From an uncultured Paraprevotella sp. (GTDB lineage Bacteria; Bacteroidota; Bacteroidia; Bacteroidales; Bacteroidaceae): a stretch of 64,000 bases of DNA. This document shows, in pieces, positions 1-7,570 of this stretch. The notes under the pieces were generated by a model. That model was not told where the DNA came from. It ran no database searches and saw only the letters and a list, made by a program, of their open reading frames with translations. Positions within the stretch are counted from its first letter, which is position 1; each line of letters starts with the position of its first letter. Made by a program: the position numbers and the translations under genes. Location: contig CALUIS010000008.1 in assembly GCA_944320765.1 (NCBI GenBank), positions 51,161 through 115,160 of the forward strand, given 5' to 3'.

Positions 1-441
1 CTGGTTCTGGATGAACAGTTTGATTTGCTGGTGGTAGACTTGGCTGGAGGGCGTGTCTTCCAGGGCCAGAATCATGCGCCTCATATTGTCCCGTTTGGTG
101 TCCAGCAAGGCGGAGAGGGTGTCAAGGCGTGCCTTTTGCAAAGAGTCGGTGAACAAGGAGTCCAGAGAGGCGATGGATTGTTGCACTTCCATCAGCGACT
201 GCACGTATTTCCGGTAGGCTTCCCAATGTCCGAGCCGGACGGTCTGTCCGATGTTCTCGGCCTCGAAAAGCTGGCAGACGAGCTGGTGGGTGGCTTTCCG
301 TCTTTCCGCGAGAACCGTCTCGTTGTCGTTCATCCGGGTCAGGGCGGACATCTGGCGATAGACATATCTGACGGAACACAGCAGCAGGATGATGAGCAGG
401 ACGTAGCCGCAGCCTATCTTGAAAGGAGTATGGGACTTCAT
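1..441 (-). CDS. N-terminal part of a membrane sensor protein, probably a hybrid histidine kinase (partial)
   Basis: The reading frame is open from an ATG at 441 to the window edge, so only the first 147 residues are seen. They show a short basic start (MKSHTPFKIG), one strong membrane segment at about residues 10-28, and then a long helical, charged stretch expected to lie outside the membrane. This is the usual opening of Bacteroidales hybrid sensor kinases, where a short sensor region is followed by a second membrane helix and the kinase core. The kinase domain itself is outside the window, so the assignment rests on the N-terminal pattern only. It is transcribed in the same direction as the decarboxylase cluster upstream but is separated from it by a terminator hairpin. 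Confidence 0.55.
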   Translation of the reverse strand, partial: MKSHTPFKIGCGYVLLIILLLCSVRYVYRQMSALTRMNDNETVLAERRKATHQLVCQLFEAENIGQTVRLGHWEAYRKYVQSLMEVQQSIASLDSLFTDSLQKARLDTLSALLDTKRDNMRRMILALEDTPSSQVYHQQIKLFIQNQ

Positions 442-464
442 TGATTGCAGAAGATTCGGAAATG

Positions 465-504
465 AAACACCCCGAAGGGCCGATGAAGGACTTTCGGGGT
501 GTTT
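465..504 (-). terminator. Hairpin terminator after the decarboxylase cluster
   Basis: Perfect 12-base inverted repeat: AAACACCCCGAA at 465-476 and its complement at 493-504, with a 16-base loop. It lies 17 bases beyond the stop of the biotin carrier gene and before the next gene in the same direction. The T-run after it is short, so termination is inferred from position and stem strength. Confidence 0.65.
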
Positions 505-520
505 GGGGTAATGGGGAGGT

Positions 521-925
521 TTATTCCAGAACAACCAAGTCCTTTCCGTCCATGACGGATTCGCCCGGACTGACGCAGACCTCGACCACCTTTCCGGCCC
601 GGTCCGAGGTGATGTTGTTCTCCATCTTCATGGCATCCAGGATGACCACCGTGTCGCCGCGCTTGATCTCGTCGCCCGGTTTGACCACCACGTCCACGAT
701 GACCCCCGGCAGCGGGGCTTTCACGCCATATTTCTTGGGTTTGTCGATGGGGGCGGGGACACCGGCCGGCTTGACGACCATCGGGTGATGGGCCGGTTTT
801 TCGGGTTCGGGCATCTTGACGGTGTACGTCTCGCCGTTCACCGTCACGGTGGCCACGTAGTTCTCGATTCCTTCCACGGCCACTTCATAGTCGTGTCCGT
901 TGATGTTGTATTTGAATGTCTTCAT
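521..925 (-). CDS. Biotin carboxyl carrier protein of the methylmalonyl-CoA decarboxylase/acyl-CoA carboxylase complex
   Basis: A 134-residue protein that carries the biotin cofactor between carboxyltransferase and partner subunits. The C-terminal half is a biotinyl/lipoyl domain: PLPGVIVDVVVKPGD opens it, and the biotinylation motif DAMKMEN puts the modified lysine at residue 100. A lysine/proline-rich linker (about 40-66) joins it to an N-terminal beta-rich segment, as in the gamma subunits of sodium-pumping decarboxylases. It is the last gene of a minus-strand set with the carboxyltransferase (1132-2685) and the epimerase (2843-3247). The product is expected to be cytoplasmic or peripherally membrane-bound. 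The carrier role is secure; which complex it serves is inferred from neighbours. Confidence 0.92.
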   Translation of the reverse strand: MKTFKYNINGHDYEVAVEGIENYVATVTVNGETYTVKMPEPEKPAHHPMVVKPAGVPAPIDKPKKYGVKAPLPGVIVDVVVKPGDEIKRGDTVVILDAMKMENNITSDRAGKVVEVCVSPGESVMDGKDLVVLE

Positions 926-936
926 TTACGTCGGGT

Positions 937-1110
937 TTAAAATTTATGTTCAGGCATCTGGCGTTGCATGCGCAGCTTGGAGTTCCATTCCGTCTCTTCC
1001 TTGCCGAGTGTCAGTACCCCGCTTTCCGCCACGTGCATCGTGTAGCCTTGGTATTCGTAGAGGGCCAGTGTGATGGCCGCCTCTACTTCATGTTTCTGTT
1101 CTTGCGTCAT
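937..1110 (-). CDS. Small conserved protein between carboxyltransferase and biotin carrier (OadG/delta-like without a membrane anchor?)
   Basis: A 57-residue protein beginning MTQEQKHEVEAAITLALYEY. It fits exactly between two genes of a biotin-dependent decarboxylase set. An alternative TTG start at 1125 would add five residues; the ATG at 1110 is preferred because TTG starts are rare here. Position and the segment VEAAITLALYEY resemble the region after the membrane helix of decarboxylase delta/gamma (OadG-type) subunits, but no membrane helix is present. It may be an accessory subunit bridging the carboxyltransferase and carrier. The function is unproven; that it is a real gene is likely from its tight fit in the operon. 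Confidence 0.6.
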   Translation of the reverse strand: MTQEQKHEVEAAITLALYEYQGYTMHVAESGVLTLGKEETEWNSKLRMQRQMPEHKF

Positions 1111-1131
1111 GATTTTGATGCTCAATCGTTT

Positions 1132-2685
1132 TTACAAGGGGATGTTGCCGTGCTTCTTGGCCGGGTTGGACTGGCTCTTGGTCTTCAGCTGCGCCAAGGC
1201 GCGGATGACGCGGAAGCGCGTGTTGCGCGGCTCGATGACATCGTCGATGTAGCCATACTTGGCCGCCTGGTAGGGGTTGGTGAAGAGTTTGTTGTACTCG
1301 TCCTCCTTCTCCTTCAGGAAGGCCTGCGGGTCTTCCGCCGCTTTGGCTTCCTTGGCATACAGCACGGCCACGGCTCCCTCGGCGCCCATCACGGCGATTT
1401 CCGCCGATGGCCAGGCGTAGTTCAGGTCGCCGCGCAGCTGCTTGCAGCTCATCACGATGTGCGATCCGCCGTAGCTCTTGCGCAGGGTGACGGTAACTTT
1501 AGGTACGGTAGCTTCTCCGTATGCGTAAAGCAGTTTGGCCCCGTGCAGGATGACGGCATTGTACTCCTGGCCCGTGCCCGGCAGGAAGCCCGGCACGTCT
1601 ACCAGCGTCACCAACGGGATGTTGAAACAGTCGCAGAAACGCACGAAACGCGCCCCCTTGCGGCTGGCGTTGCAGTCGAGCACGCCGGCGTAACATTTGG
1701 GCTGGTTGGCCACGATGCCCACGCTCTGCCCGTTGAAGCGGGCGAAGCCCACGATGATGTTGCGGGCGAAGTCTTTCTGCACCTCGAAGAACTCGCCGTT
1801 GTCCACGATGGCCCCGATGACTTCATACATGTCGTAGGCCTTGTTCGGGTTGTCCGGGATAATCTCGTTCAACGCGTCCTCCATACGGTCGATGGGGTCG
1901 GTGCATTCCACGCGGGGAGCTTCTTCCATGTTGTTCTGCGGGATGAAGCTCAGCAAGGTGCGGATGGTGGCGATGCCTTCTTCCTCGGTGGCGGCCGTGA
2001 AGTGCGTCACGCCGGACTTGGTGGCATGAACGCTCGCGCCGCCCAAATCCTCCTGCGACACGTCCTCGCCCGTCACGGTCTTCACTACTTTCGGGCCGGT
2101 GAGGAACATATAGGAAGTGCCTTCCATCATCAACGTGAAGTCCGTCAGGGCGGGGGAGTAGACCGCCCCGCCGGCACACGGGCCGAAAATGCCCGAAATC
2201 TGCGGAATCACGCCCGAAGCCATGATGTTGCGCTGGAAAATCTCTGCGAAACCGCCCAGGGCGTTGATGCCTTCCTGGATGCGCGCGCCGCCTGAGTCGT
2301 TCAGGCCGATGCAGGGCGCACCCATCTTCATGGCCTGGTCCATCACCTTGCAGATTTTCTCCGCCATGGTTTCGGAGAGAGAGCCGCCGTTGACGGTGAA
2401 GTCCTGTGCGAAAACGTACACCAGCCGTCCGTCGATGGTGCCGCTGCCGGTCACCACGCCGTCGCCCAGGTATTGCTTTTTCTCCATGCCGAAGTTTGTG
2501 CAGCGGTGCAGCTTGAACATGTCCATCTCTTCGAAGCTACCCGGATCAAGCAGCATGTCGATGCGTTCGCGGGCGGTGTATTTCCCTTTCGCGTGTTGTT
2601 TCTCAATCGCCTTCTCGCCGCCACCCAGACGGGCCTTGGCGCGAAGTTCCACTAATTCCTTGATTTTTTCTGTTTGAACACTCAT
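1132..2685 (-). CDS. mmdA: Acyl-CoA carboxylase beta / methylmalonyl-CoA decarboxylase alpha subunit (carboxyltransferase)
   Basis: A 517-residue carboxyltransferase of the propionyl-CoA carboxylase beta / MmdA family, moving CO2 between (S)-methylmalonyl-CoA and biotin. Its length matches the family (about 510-520). The two crotonase-like halves are visible: the N-terminal half with LNDSGGARIQEGINALGG and FGPCAGGAVYSPALTDF, the C-terminal half with VDVPGFLPGTGQEYNAVILHGAKLLYAYGEATVPKVTV split over the acyl-CoA and biotin site. It lies downstream of methylmalonyl-CoA epimerase and upstream of the biotin carrier, which points to the succinate-to-propionate pathway of Bacteroidales. Whether it works as a sodium-coupled decarboxylase or a carboxylase cannot be read from the sequence; no membrane beta subunit is in the window. 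Confidence 0.93.
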   Translation of the reverse strand: MSVQTEKIKELVELRAKARLGGGEKAIEKQHAKGKYTARERIDMLLDPGSFEEMDMFKLHRCTNFGMEKKQYLGDGVVTGSGTIDGRLVYVFAQDFTVNGGSLSETMAEKICKVMDQAMKMGAPCIGLNDSGGARIQEGINALGGFAEIFQRNIMASGVIPQISGIFGPCAGGAVYSPALTDFTLMMEGTSYMFLTGPKVVKTVTGEDVSQEDLGGASVHATKSGVTHFTAATEEEGIATIRTLLSFIPQNNMEEAPRVECTDPIDRMEDALNEIIPDNPNKAYDMYEVIGAIVDNGEFFEVQKDFARNIIVGFARFNGQSVGIVANQPKCYAGVLDCNASRKGARFVRFCDCFNIPLVTLVDVPGFLPGTGQEYNAVILHGAKLLYAYGEATVPKVTVTLRKSYGGSHIVMSCKQLRGDLNYAWPSAEIAVMGAEGAVAVLYAKEAKAAEDPQAFLKEKEDEYNKLFTNPYQAAKYGYIDDVIEPRNTRFRVIRALAQLKTKSQSNPAKKHGNIPL

Positions 2686-2738
2686 GGTTGATGTCTTTTG
2701 TTTTTTCAGAGTGAAAGGATGTCCCCTTTATAAACGCC

Positions 2739-2782
2739 CCACCAGCGGAACGGTTTCGTCAGCGAAGCCGTCCCGCCGGTGG
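2739..2782 (-). other. Strong mRNA hairpin in the epimerase-carboxyltransferase spacer
   Basis: Bases 2739-2758 pair with 2763-2782 around a TCAG loop: 20 positions with two mismatches and one G-T. It sits in the 157-base gap between mce and mmdA, which are transcribed in the same direction. There is no T-run after it on the transcribed strand, so it looks more like an RNA-processing or stability hairpin than a terminator. Confidence 0.6.
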
Positions 2783-2842
2783 TATCAGGTTCAAGGGACT
2801 GTCCTTATGATTATGATATGGTATGCCTTTGGATGCACGGGG

Positions 2843-3247
2843 TTAATGTTCGCAAAGTTCGGTCAGCACGCCGCAGGTCGATTTCGGGTGCAGGAAAGCG
2901 ATTTGCAGCTTCTCCGCTCCCAGGCGCGGGGCTTTGTCGATGAGGCGGATACCTTTTCCGTCGCATTCGGCCAGAGCGTTGGCTACACCGTCTTCCACGC
3001 AGAAGGCCACGTGGTGTACGCCGCGTCCGCCCTTCTCCAGGAACTTGGCGATGGCACTTTCCGGGCTGGTCGGTTCGAGCAGCTCGATTTTCACTTCGCC
3101 CACTTTCAGGAAAGCGGTCTTCACCTTCTGGTCGGCCACTTCCTCTACGGCGTAACACTTCAGTCCCAGTACGTTCTCAAAGTAGGGCAGAGCCTCTTCA
3201 ATGCTTTGTACGGCGATGCCCAGATGTTCGATGTGTGATATCTTCAT
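2843..3247 (-). CDS. mce: Methylmalonyl-CoA epimerase
   Basis: A 134-residue glyoxalase/VOC-fold protein that interconverts (R)- and (S)-methylmalonyl-CoA, linking methylmalonyl-CoA mutase to the decarboxylase encoded next to it. Family features visible are the opening IEHLGIAVQSIEEALPYFENVLGL with the first metal-binding histidine, the central VKIELLEPTSPESAIAKFL, the segment GGRGVHHVAFCVED with the second histidine, and the C-terminal FLHPKSTCGVLTELCEH with the metal-binding glutamate. The length is typical. It is the first gene of the minus-strand cluster, with a Bacteroidales -7 box about 50 bases upstream. Confidence 0.93.
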   Translation of the reverse strand: MKISHIEHLGIAVQSIEEALPYFENVLGLKCYAVEEVADQKVKTAFLKVGEVKIELLEPTSPESAIAKFLEKGGRGVHHVAFCVEDGVANALAECDGKGIRLIDKAPRLGAEKLQIAFLHPKSTCGVLTELCEH

Positions 3248-3296
3248 GACTTCTGATTTTAGTTGTTTTGCACGTTATCGTGCGTCATTTACCGTG

Positions 3297-3304
3297 CAAA
3301 ATTA
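3297..3304 (-). promoter_or_regulatory. -7 box of the mce/mmdA cluster promoter
   Basis: The minus strand reads TAATTTTG, matching the TAnnTTTG -7 box of Bacteroidales primary promoters, 50 bases before the epimerase ATG. A clear -33 TTTG is not seen at the expected spacing. Confidence 0.45.
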
Positions 3305-3345
3305 CGCATTTTGCCGTGAATCAGGAAATATTTCCGTGTCTTTGT

Positions 3346-4305
3346 TCATGGCAGGCTGTTGATTTCTTCCGCTGTCAATCCGGTCGTTTCCATGATGATA
3401 TCCATCGGGACATTGCGCCGTTTCAGTGCTGAGGCCATTTTTCGTATGGATTCTTCCCGTCCTTCCTTAAGTCCTTCCTTAAGTCCTTCTTTCCGTCCTT
3501 GTTCAAGACCTTGTTCAAGACCTTGTTCAAGACCTTGCTTAAGACCTTGCTTAAGTCCTTGCTTAAGTCCTTGCTTAAGTCCCTTTTCGATGCCGTCGTG
3601 GATTGCACTGCTTATATGCATCTTTTCCGTGCTGATGATGTCCCAGAATTTTTCGTAGCCCAATAGTTGCCCTTCGGTGAAAGCGGACTCTTCCAGCTGC
3701 GTGACTGCTTTGTTGATTTCCGGGTTTTCCCGCAGTTCTTCAGGCACTTCAACAGTCTTTTCGTTGATTTCAGTCAGGTAACGAAGCCAAAGCACTTGCA
3801 TCTTCTTGTCCCCATAGTTTTTCGGCGTGAACTTGGGCAGTTCGATGAAGATGAAGCGCAGTCCTTCGATGACTTCTTGGGTGTCGGCCACTTCCACGAT
3901 CCGGTAATCGTGATAGTATGTCTCGCTGTCCGAGAATGTGTCGTTTACGAGGTTCAGCGAGTAGACCGGTTGCAACAACTGGTAGTCGCCTCCTTTGTCC
4001 AGTTGGCTGACGTACGCTTTCGAGGCGTTGAACAGTACGCGTTGTTTGTAGGCCGAAGTCCACATCATCTGCATTTCCACGATGAATTGCCGCCCGATAT
4101 GGTCCTTGCAGCGCACGTCCACGATGCTGTCCTTGTGCAGGGGAGTCCGTGGCACCAGTTCAGGGTTCAGGTATTCCACTTCGGTGATTTCGTCTTCCGG
4201 TGTCTCGAACGGCAGGAGGGCGTTCAGGAAACTGATGACGAGGTCGGGATGCTCGCCGAACACTTTCTTGAAAGTGAGGTCGGCTTTCGGGTTCAGGTAT
4301 CTCAT
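3346..4305 (-). CDS. Rpn/PD-(D/E)XK nuclease family protein (putative transposase-derived) with a Gln-Gly-Leu-Lys repeat tail
   Basis: A 319-residue protein of the Rpn/PD-(D/E)XK family often labelled recombination-promoting nuclease or transposase. The N-terminus (LNPKADLTFKKVFGEHPDLVISFLNALL) is characteristic. The nuclease core shows D in IVDVRCKD followed by QFIVEMQM, giving the D...ExQ form of the active site. Residues about 230-290 are a low-complexity helical run of QGLK/QGLE units encoded by a 12-base tandem repeat, and a short C-terminal domain follows. Family members promote RecA-independent recombination in E. coli. No terminal inverted repeats suggest a present-day mobile element. 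The biological role here is unknown. Confidence 0.8.
   Translation of the reverse strand: MRYLNPKADLTFKKVFGEHPDLVISFLNALLPFETPEDEITEVEYLNPELVPRTPLHKDSIVDVRCKDHIGRQFIVEMQMMWTSAYKQRVLFNASKAYVSQLDKGGDYQLLQPVYSLNLVNDTFSDSETYYHDYRIVEVADTQEVIEGLRFIFIELPKFTPKNYGDKKMQVLWLRYLTEINEKTVEVPEELRENPEINKAVTQLEESAFTEGQLLGYEKFWDIISTEKMHISSAIHDGIEKGLKQGLKQGLKQGLKQGLEQGLEQGLEQGRKEGLKEGLKEGREESIRKMASALKRRNVPMDIIMETTGLTAEEINSLP
3461..3592 (-). repeat. 12-base tandem repeat inside the Rpn-family gene
   Basis: About ten imperfect copies of a 12-base unit (plus-strand form CTTAAGTCCTTG, variants CTTAAGACCTTG and TTCAAGACCTTG) encode repeated QGLK/QGLE residues. The unit length is a multiple of three, so copy-number changes would alter protein length without shifting the frame. 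Confidence 0.85.
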
Positions 4306-4416
4306 GGTCTATGTTCTTTGTTCTTTTGCTGGTTTGCTTTTGCAAAAGTAGCAAAATCATAGGAAAGGATGAACAGGTTTCCTATAAATTGGTAGATTCT
4401 TTTGCTTGTGATTCTG

Positions 4417-6816
4417 TTACAACTCTATCAGCAGGCGGGCGTTGATTTGCCGGCCCGTCAGGTAGTTGGGTACGGCGTATTGTTGGTTGGTCACGTCCGT
4501 AACCCAGTAGTAGGAGCTGACGTTGGCGATGTCGAACAGGTTGAAGCAGTCCACGCCCAGCCACACGTTGCGCAGGTAGCGGACGAACTTCCGCTGGTTT
4601 CGGCCGTCCTCGTTGTCCAGCAGGCGGTAGCTCATGCCGATGTCCACGCGCTTGTAGGCCGGGGCGCGGAAGGCCATCCGTTCCAGTCCCGTGTGGGGCG
4701 GTCCGAAAGGCAGGCCGTCGGCCACGCTGGCCTTGAGCGTCATCTTCCAGCGCGTGGTGCCGGGGAAGAAGTCGCTGAAGAAGAAGTTCAGGTTGTAACG
4801 CTGGTCGGTGGCTTGCGGGAAGCTGCGCCCGTTCACCTTCTGCTGCGCCTTCATCAGGCTGAAGCTGATCCAGGAGTCCGTCCCCTCCACGAACTCGCCG
4901 AAGAGTTTGAAGTCGATGCCCGTGGTGTAGCCCGTGCCGATGTTGCCGCCGTAGTAGACGATCTTCACGTTGTCCACGTTGTAGGGGATGAGGTTGCTAA
5001 GTGCCTTGTAGTAGGCTTCCACGGTGAACTTGAAGGGGCGGTCCATCAGCTTGAACTTGTAGTCGCCGCCCACCACCACCTGGTAGGAGCGTTGCGACTT
5101 GATGTCGCGGTTGAGCACCACACGGGTGGAGCCGGCCGTGGTCACGGTGTCGCGCAGTTCCTTGTAGAAGGGCGACTGGTAGTAGAGACCCGTGGCCAGG
5201 CGGAAGGTGAAGTTGTCGTTGAAGGCAGGGATGATGCCGAGCGACACGCGGGGGCTGAAGAGCCACTCCCGGTTCCAGCTCCAGTAGCTGAGGCGCGCGC
5301 CGTAGTTGAAGGAGAAGATGCCGCCGCGGGCGTTGGTGAACCGCCACGTGTCCTGCCCGAACAGTTCGAGGCGGTTGCTGCTGATGCGGTTGGACGAGCG
5401 CAGGTTGTAGATGAGGTCGAGGCGGTCGCCCGTGTGGGGGATGGAGTATCCGGCGGAGTCGCGCATCTCCCATTCGCGGGTGTTTTCCTCGATGGTCTCG
5501 TGCTTCCACGTGATGCCGGCCCGGATGTCATGTCCTTGGGGCTTGTGGGAGAACATGAGCTTCAGGCTCTTCATGTTCGCGTCCAGGAAGTTGCGGGCGT
5601 GTTCCATGTAGGTACCCACGCCGAGCTGTTCGGTGGTGTTGGTCTCGTCCAGCCAGTATTGCCCTTGGATGTCATACGTCTCCTGCTCTTTGGTGGCGAA
5701 GGCCGAGGCCAGCAGGGAGAGCCGGGTGCGCTCGGTAAAGTTGTGCGAGAGGCTCAGCGTGCCGAAGAGCGTGCGGAAGAGGTCCTGTTCCTGTCCGTCG
5801 AAGAACACCTGGAACGACTTCACGTCCTGCATCGTGCCGAAGTTGGTGTGGCGGTTGGCGGGGATGAAGTCGTATTTGTTCTGCGAGATGTTGCCGATGA
5901 AGTCGATGCTCCACTGGCGGTTGGGCGACCAGCTGAGGTACGTCTGGTAGTCGAGGAAGCGGGGGCTGTATTCGCCCTTGGTCTCCAGCGAGCCGAGCAT
6001 GTACTGGTTGGTCTTGTAGCGCACGCCGTGGGTCATGCTGAAGCCCTTCTTGGCGTAGCCCACGTAGAGTCCCGCGCCCAGCAGGCTGGCCGAGGCCGAG
6101 GCCTCGAACCTCTTGGGCTTTTTGTAGGTGATGTCCAGCACGGACGACATCTTGTCGCCGTATTGCGCGTCGAAGCCTCCGGCGGAGAAGTTGATGCTCT
6201 CCACCATGTCGCTGTTGATGACGCTCAGCCCCTCCTGTTGGCCGGAGCTGATGAGCAGGGGGCGGTAGACTTCCACGCCGTTGATGTACACGCTGTTCTC
6301 GTCGAAGCTCCCGCCCCGCACGTTGTACTGCGAACTCAGCTCGTTGTGCGTGCTCACCCCGGCCTGGGTGGCCACCAGCTCTTCCACGGCGTTGCCCGTG
6401 GTGGAGGGCAGGCGTTTCAGGGTTTCGGCGTTGAGGTGCTGGGTGGAGTTCATCTGTCGGCGCACTTCCTTGACTGTCACCTCGCCCATGCTGATGCTCT
6501 GGGTCTGCAGGGTGACGTTCAGCCGCAGGTCGCCCCGGGGGCGGATGAGGGTCTTCTTCTTGGTGGCGTAGCCGATCATGCTGAACGACACGGTCACGGT
6601 GTCGGCCGTGGAGAACTCCATCTGGTATTTCCCGTCGATGTCGGTAGTGGTGCCGGCGGCTTGCCCTTCCACCCGCACCACGGCGAAGATTACCGGGTTC
6701 TGCTCGTCGTCGATGACGCGTCCGGAGAGCTTCACCTTGTCTTGGGCGGAGGCTTGCAGGGCGGCCAGCGTGGTCAGGATGAGGCAGAGTATGGATTTGA
6801 AAAATCGGGTATTCAC
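4417..6816 (-). CDS. TonB-dependent outer-membrane receptor with carboxypeptidase-regulatory N-terminal domain
   Basis: A 799-residue outer-membrane receptor. The start is taken at a GTG (6816) because it opens a clean signal peptide, NTRFFKSILCLILTTLAALQASAQ; the frame stays open far upstream but that part is antisense to other genes. After the signal peptide comes a CarboxypepD_reg-like domain (about 25-110: VKLSGRVIDDEQNPV... GTTTDIDGKY), then the plug (LPSTTGNAVEELVATQAGVSTHNELSSQYNVRGGSFDENSVYINGVEVYRP), then the beta-barrel to the C-terminus. There is no SusD partner, so a SusC role is not supported. The ligand is unknown; siderophore, cofactor or peptide uptake are all possible. A -7 box lies 36 bases upstream. 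Confidence 0.88.
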   Translation of the reverse strand: MNTRFFKSILCLILTTLAALQASAQDKVKLSGRVIDDEQNPVIFAVVRVEGQAAGTTTDIDGKYQMEFSTADTVTVSFSMIGYATKKKTLIRPRGDLRLNVTLQTQSISMGEVTVKEVRRQMNSTQHLNAETLKRLPSTTGNAVEELVATQAGVSTHNELSSQYNVRGGSFDENSVYINGVEVYRPLLISSGQQEGLSVINSDMVESINFSAGGFDAQYGDKMSSVLDITYKKPKRFEASASASLLGAGLYVGYAKKGFSMTHGVRYKTNQYMLGSLETKGEYSPRFLDYQTYLSWSPNRQWSIDFIGNISQNKYDFIPANRHTNFGTMQDVKSFQVFFDGQEQDLFRTLFGTLSLSHNFTERTRLSLLASAFATKEQETYDIQGQYWLDETNTTEQLGVGTYMEHARNFLDANMKSLKLMFSHKPQGHDIRAGITWKHETIEENTREWEMRDSAGYSIPHTGDRLDLIYNLRSSNRISSNRLELFGQDTWRFTNARGGIFSFNYGARLSYWSWNREWLFSPRVSLGIIPAFNDNFTFRLATGLYYQSPFYKELRDTVTTAGSTRVVLNRDIKSQRSYQVVVGGDYKFKLMDRPFKFTVEAYYKALSNLIPYNVDNVKIVYYGGNIGTGYTTGIDFKLFGEFVEGTDSWISFSLMKAQQKVNGRSFPQATDQRYNLNFFFSDFFPGTTRWKMTLKASVADGLPFGPPHTGLERMAFRAPAYKRVDIGMSYRLLDNEDGRNQRKFVRYLRNVWLGVDCFNLFDIANVSSYYWVTDVTNQQYAVPNYLTGRQINARLLIEL

Positions 6817-6851
6817 GTGGCTTCTGTTTGCTTGTCTTTGGGTAGATAACG

Positions 6852-6859
6852 CAAAATTA
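6852..6859 (-). promoter_or_regulatory. -7 box upstream of the TonB receptor
   Basis: The minus strand reads TAATTTTG, 36 bases before the GTG start at 6816. This supports transcription from here and thus the downstream start choice. Confidence 0.45.
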
Positions 6860-6966
6860 CGCTTTTTTGTATAAAGCCCCGCCGATTTCTTTGTCGAAAA
6901 TGTCCTTAGTGGTATCGCTTTCCTTTCATTGCCGCGTAACTTTTCGTCATCTGCCCGCCATTTCCG

Positions 6967-6996
6967 TTTGATATTCACATTATATTCGTAACTTTG
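6967..6996 (+). promoter_or_regulatory. Promoter of the nitroreductase-to-phosphatase gene run
   Basis: TTTG at 6967-6970 and TAACTTTG at 6989-6996 with an 18-base spacer match the Bacteroidales -33/-7 promoter. A purine-rich ribosome site (GAAAGGAG) follows, then the ATG at 7028. Confidence 0.65.
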
Positions 6997-7027
6997 CGGC
7001 GAAAGGAGATAAAAAAGACAGACGACA

Positions 7028-7570
7028 ATGGAAAGTTTTGCCAAATTGATAGGGATACGCCGCAGCATGCGGAAGTTTACGGAGGAGCTGCTGACCCAGG
7101 ACGAGGTGGTGGCGTTGCTGCGCTCCGCTTTGATTGCCCCTTCGTCCAAAGGTTCGCACCCTTGGGAGTTCGTGGTGGTGGAGGACAAGGAATTGCTTCG
7201 CCAGCTGGCCCGTTGCAAGGACCGCGGGGCGGAATTGATCGAGGGCGCCCCGCTGGCTGTGGCGGTGCTGGCCGACCCGGCGGTGAGCGACGTGTGGATT
7301 GAGGACGCTTCGGTGGCCACGACCATGATGCTCCTGCAGGCCGAGGACCTGGGGCTGGGCGCCTGCTGGGTGCAGGTGCGCAACCGCACGATGGAGGACG
7401 GCAAGCCGGCCGAGGAGATGGTGCGCGCCATCCTGCACATCCCGGAACACCTGCGGGTGCTTTCCATCGTGGCCGTGGGGCATAAGGGGATGGAACGCAA
7501 GCCGTTCAACGAGGACCGCCTGCTGTGGGAGAAAGTGCATATCAACACGTTTGACGCGCCGAAGGAATGA
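7028..7570 (+). CDS. Nitroreductase family protein
   Basis: A 180-residue FMN-dependent oxidoreductase-fold protein. The FMN phosphate-binding arginines are seen in IRRSMRKFTEE near the N-terminus, followed by LLRSALIAPSSKGSHPWEFVVVED, and the C-terminal GACWVQVR and LSIVAVGH segments are typical of small nitroreductases. The length suits the compact subgroup. It is expected to be a cytoplasmic NAD(P)H-dependent dimer; the natural substrate is not known. Its stop overlaps the next start as ATGA, so it is co-transcribed with the DUF2520 gene. Confidence 0.87.
   Translation: MESFAKLIGIRRSMRKFTEELLTQDEVVALLRSALIAPSSKGSHPWEFVVVEDKELLRQLARCKDRGAELIEGAPLAVAVLADPAVSDVWIEDASVATTMMLLQAEDLGLGACWVQVRNRTMEDGKPAEEMVRAILHIPEHLRVLSIVAVGHKGMERKPFNEDRLLWEKVHINTFDAPKE

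Noticed and set aside
3346..4305. The Rpn-family gene as a complete insertion sequence
   Set aside because: No terminal inverted repeats or target duplications are visible around it.
4402..6849. An 815-residue open frame on the plus strand opposite the TonB receptor
   Set aside because: It is valine/histidine/glutamate-rich with no domain pattern and is the mirror of a well-recognised receptor; high GC keeps antisense frames open.
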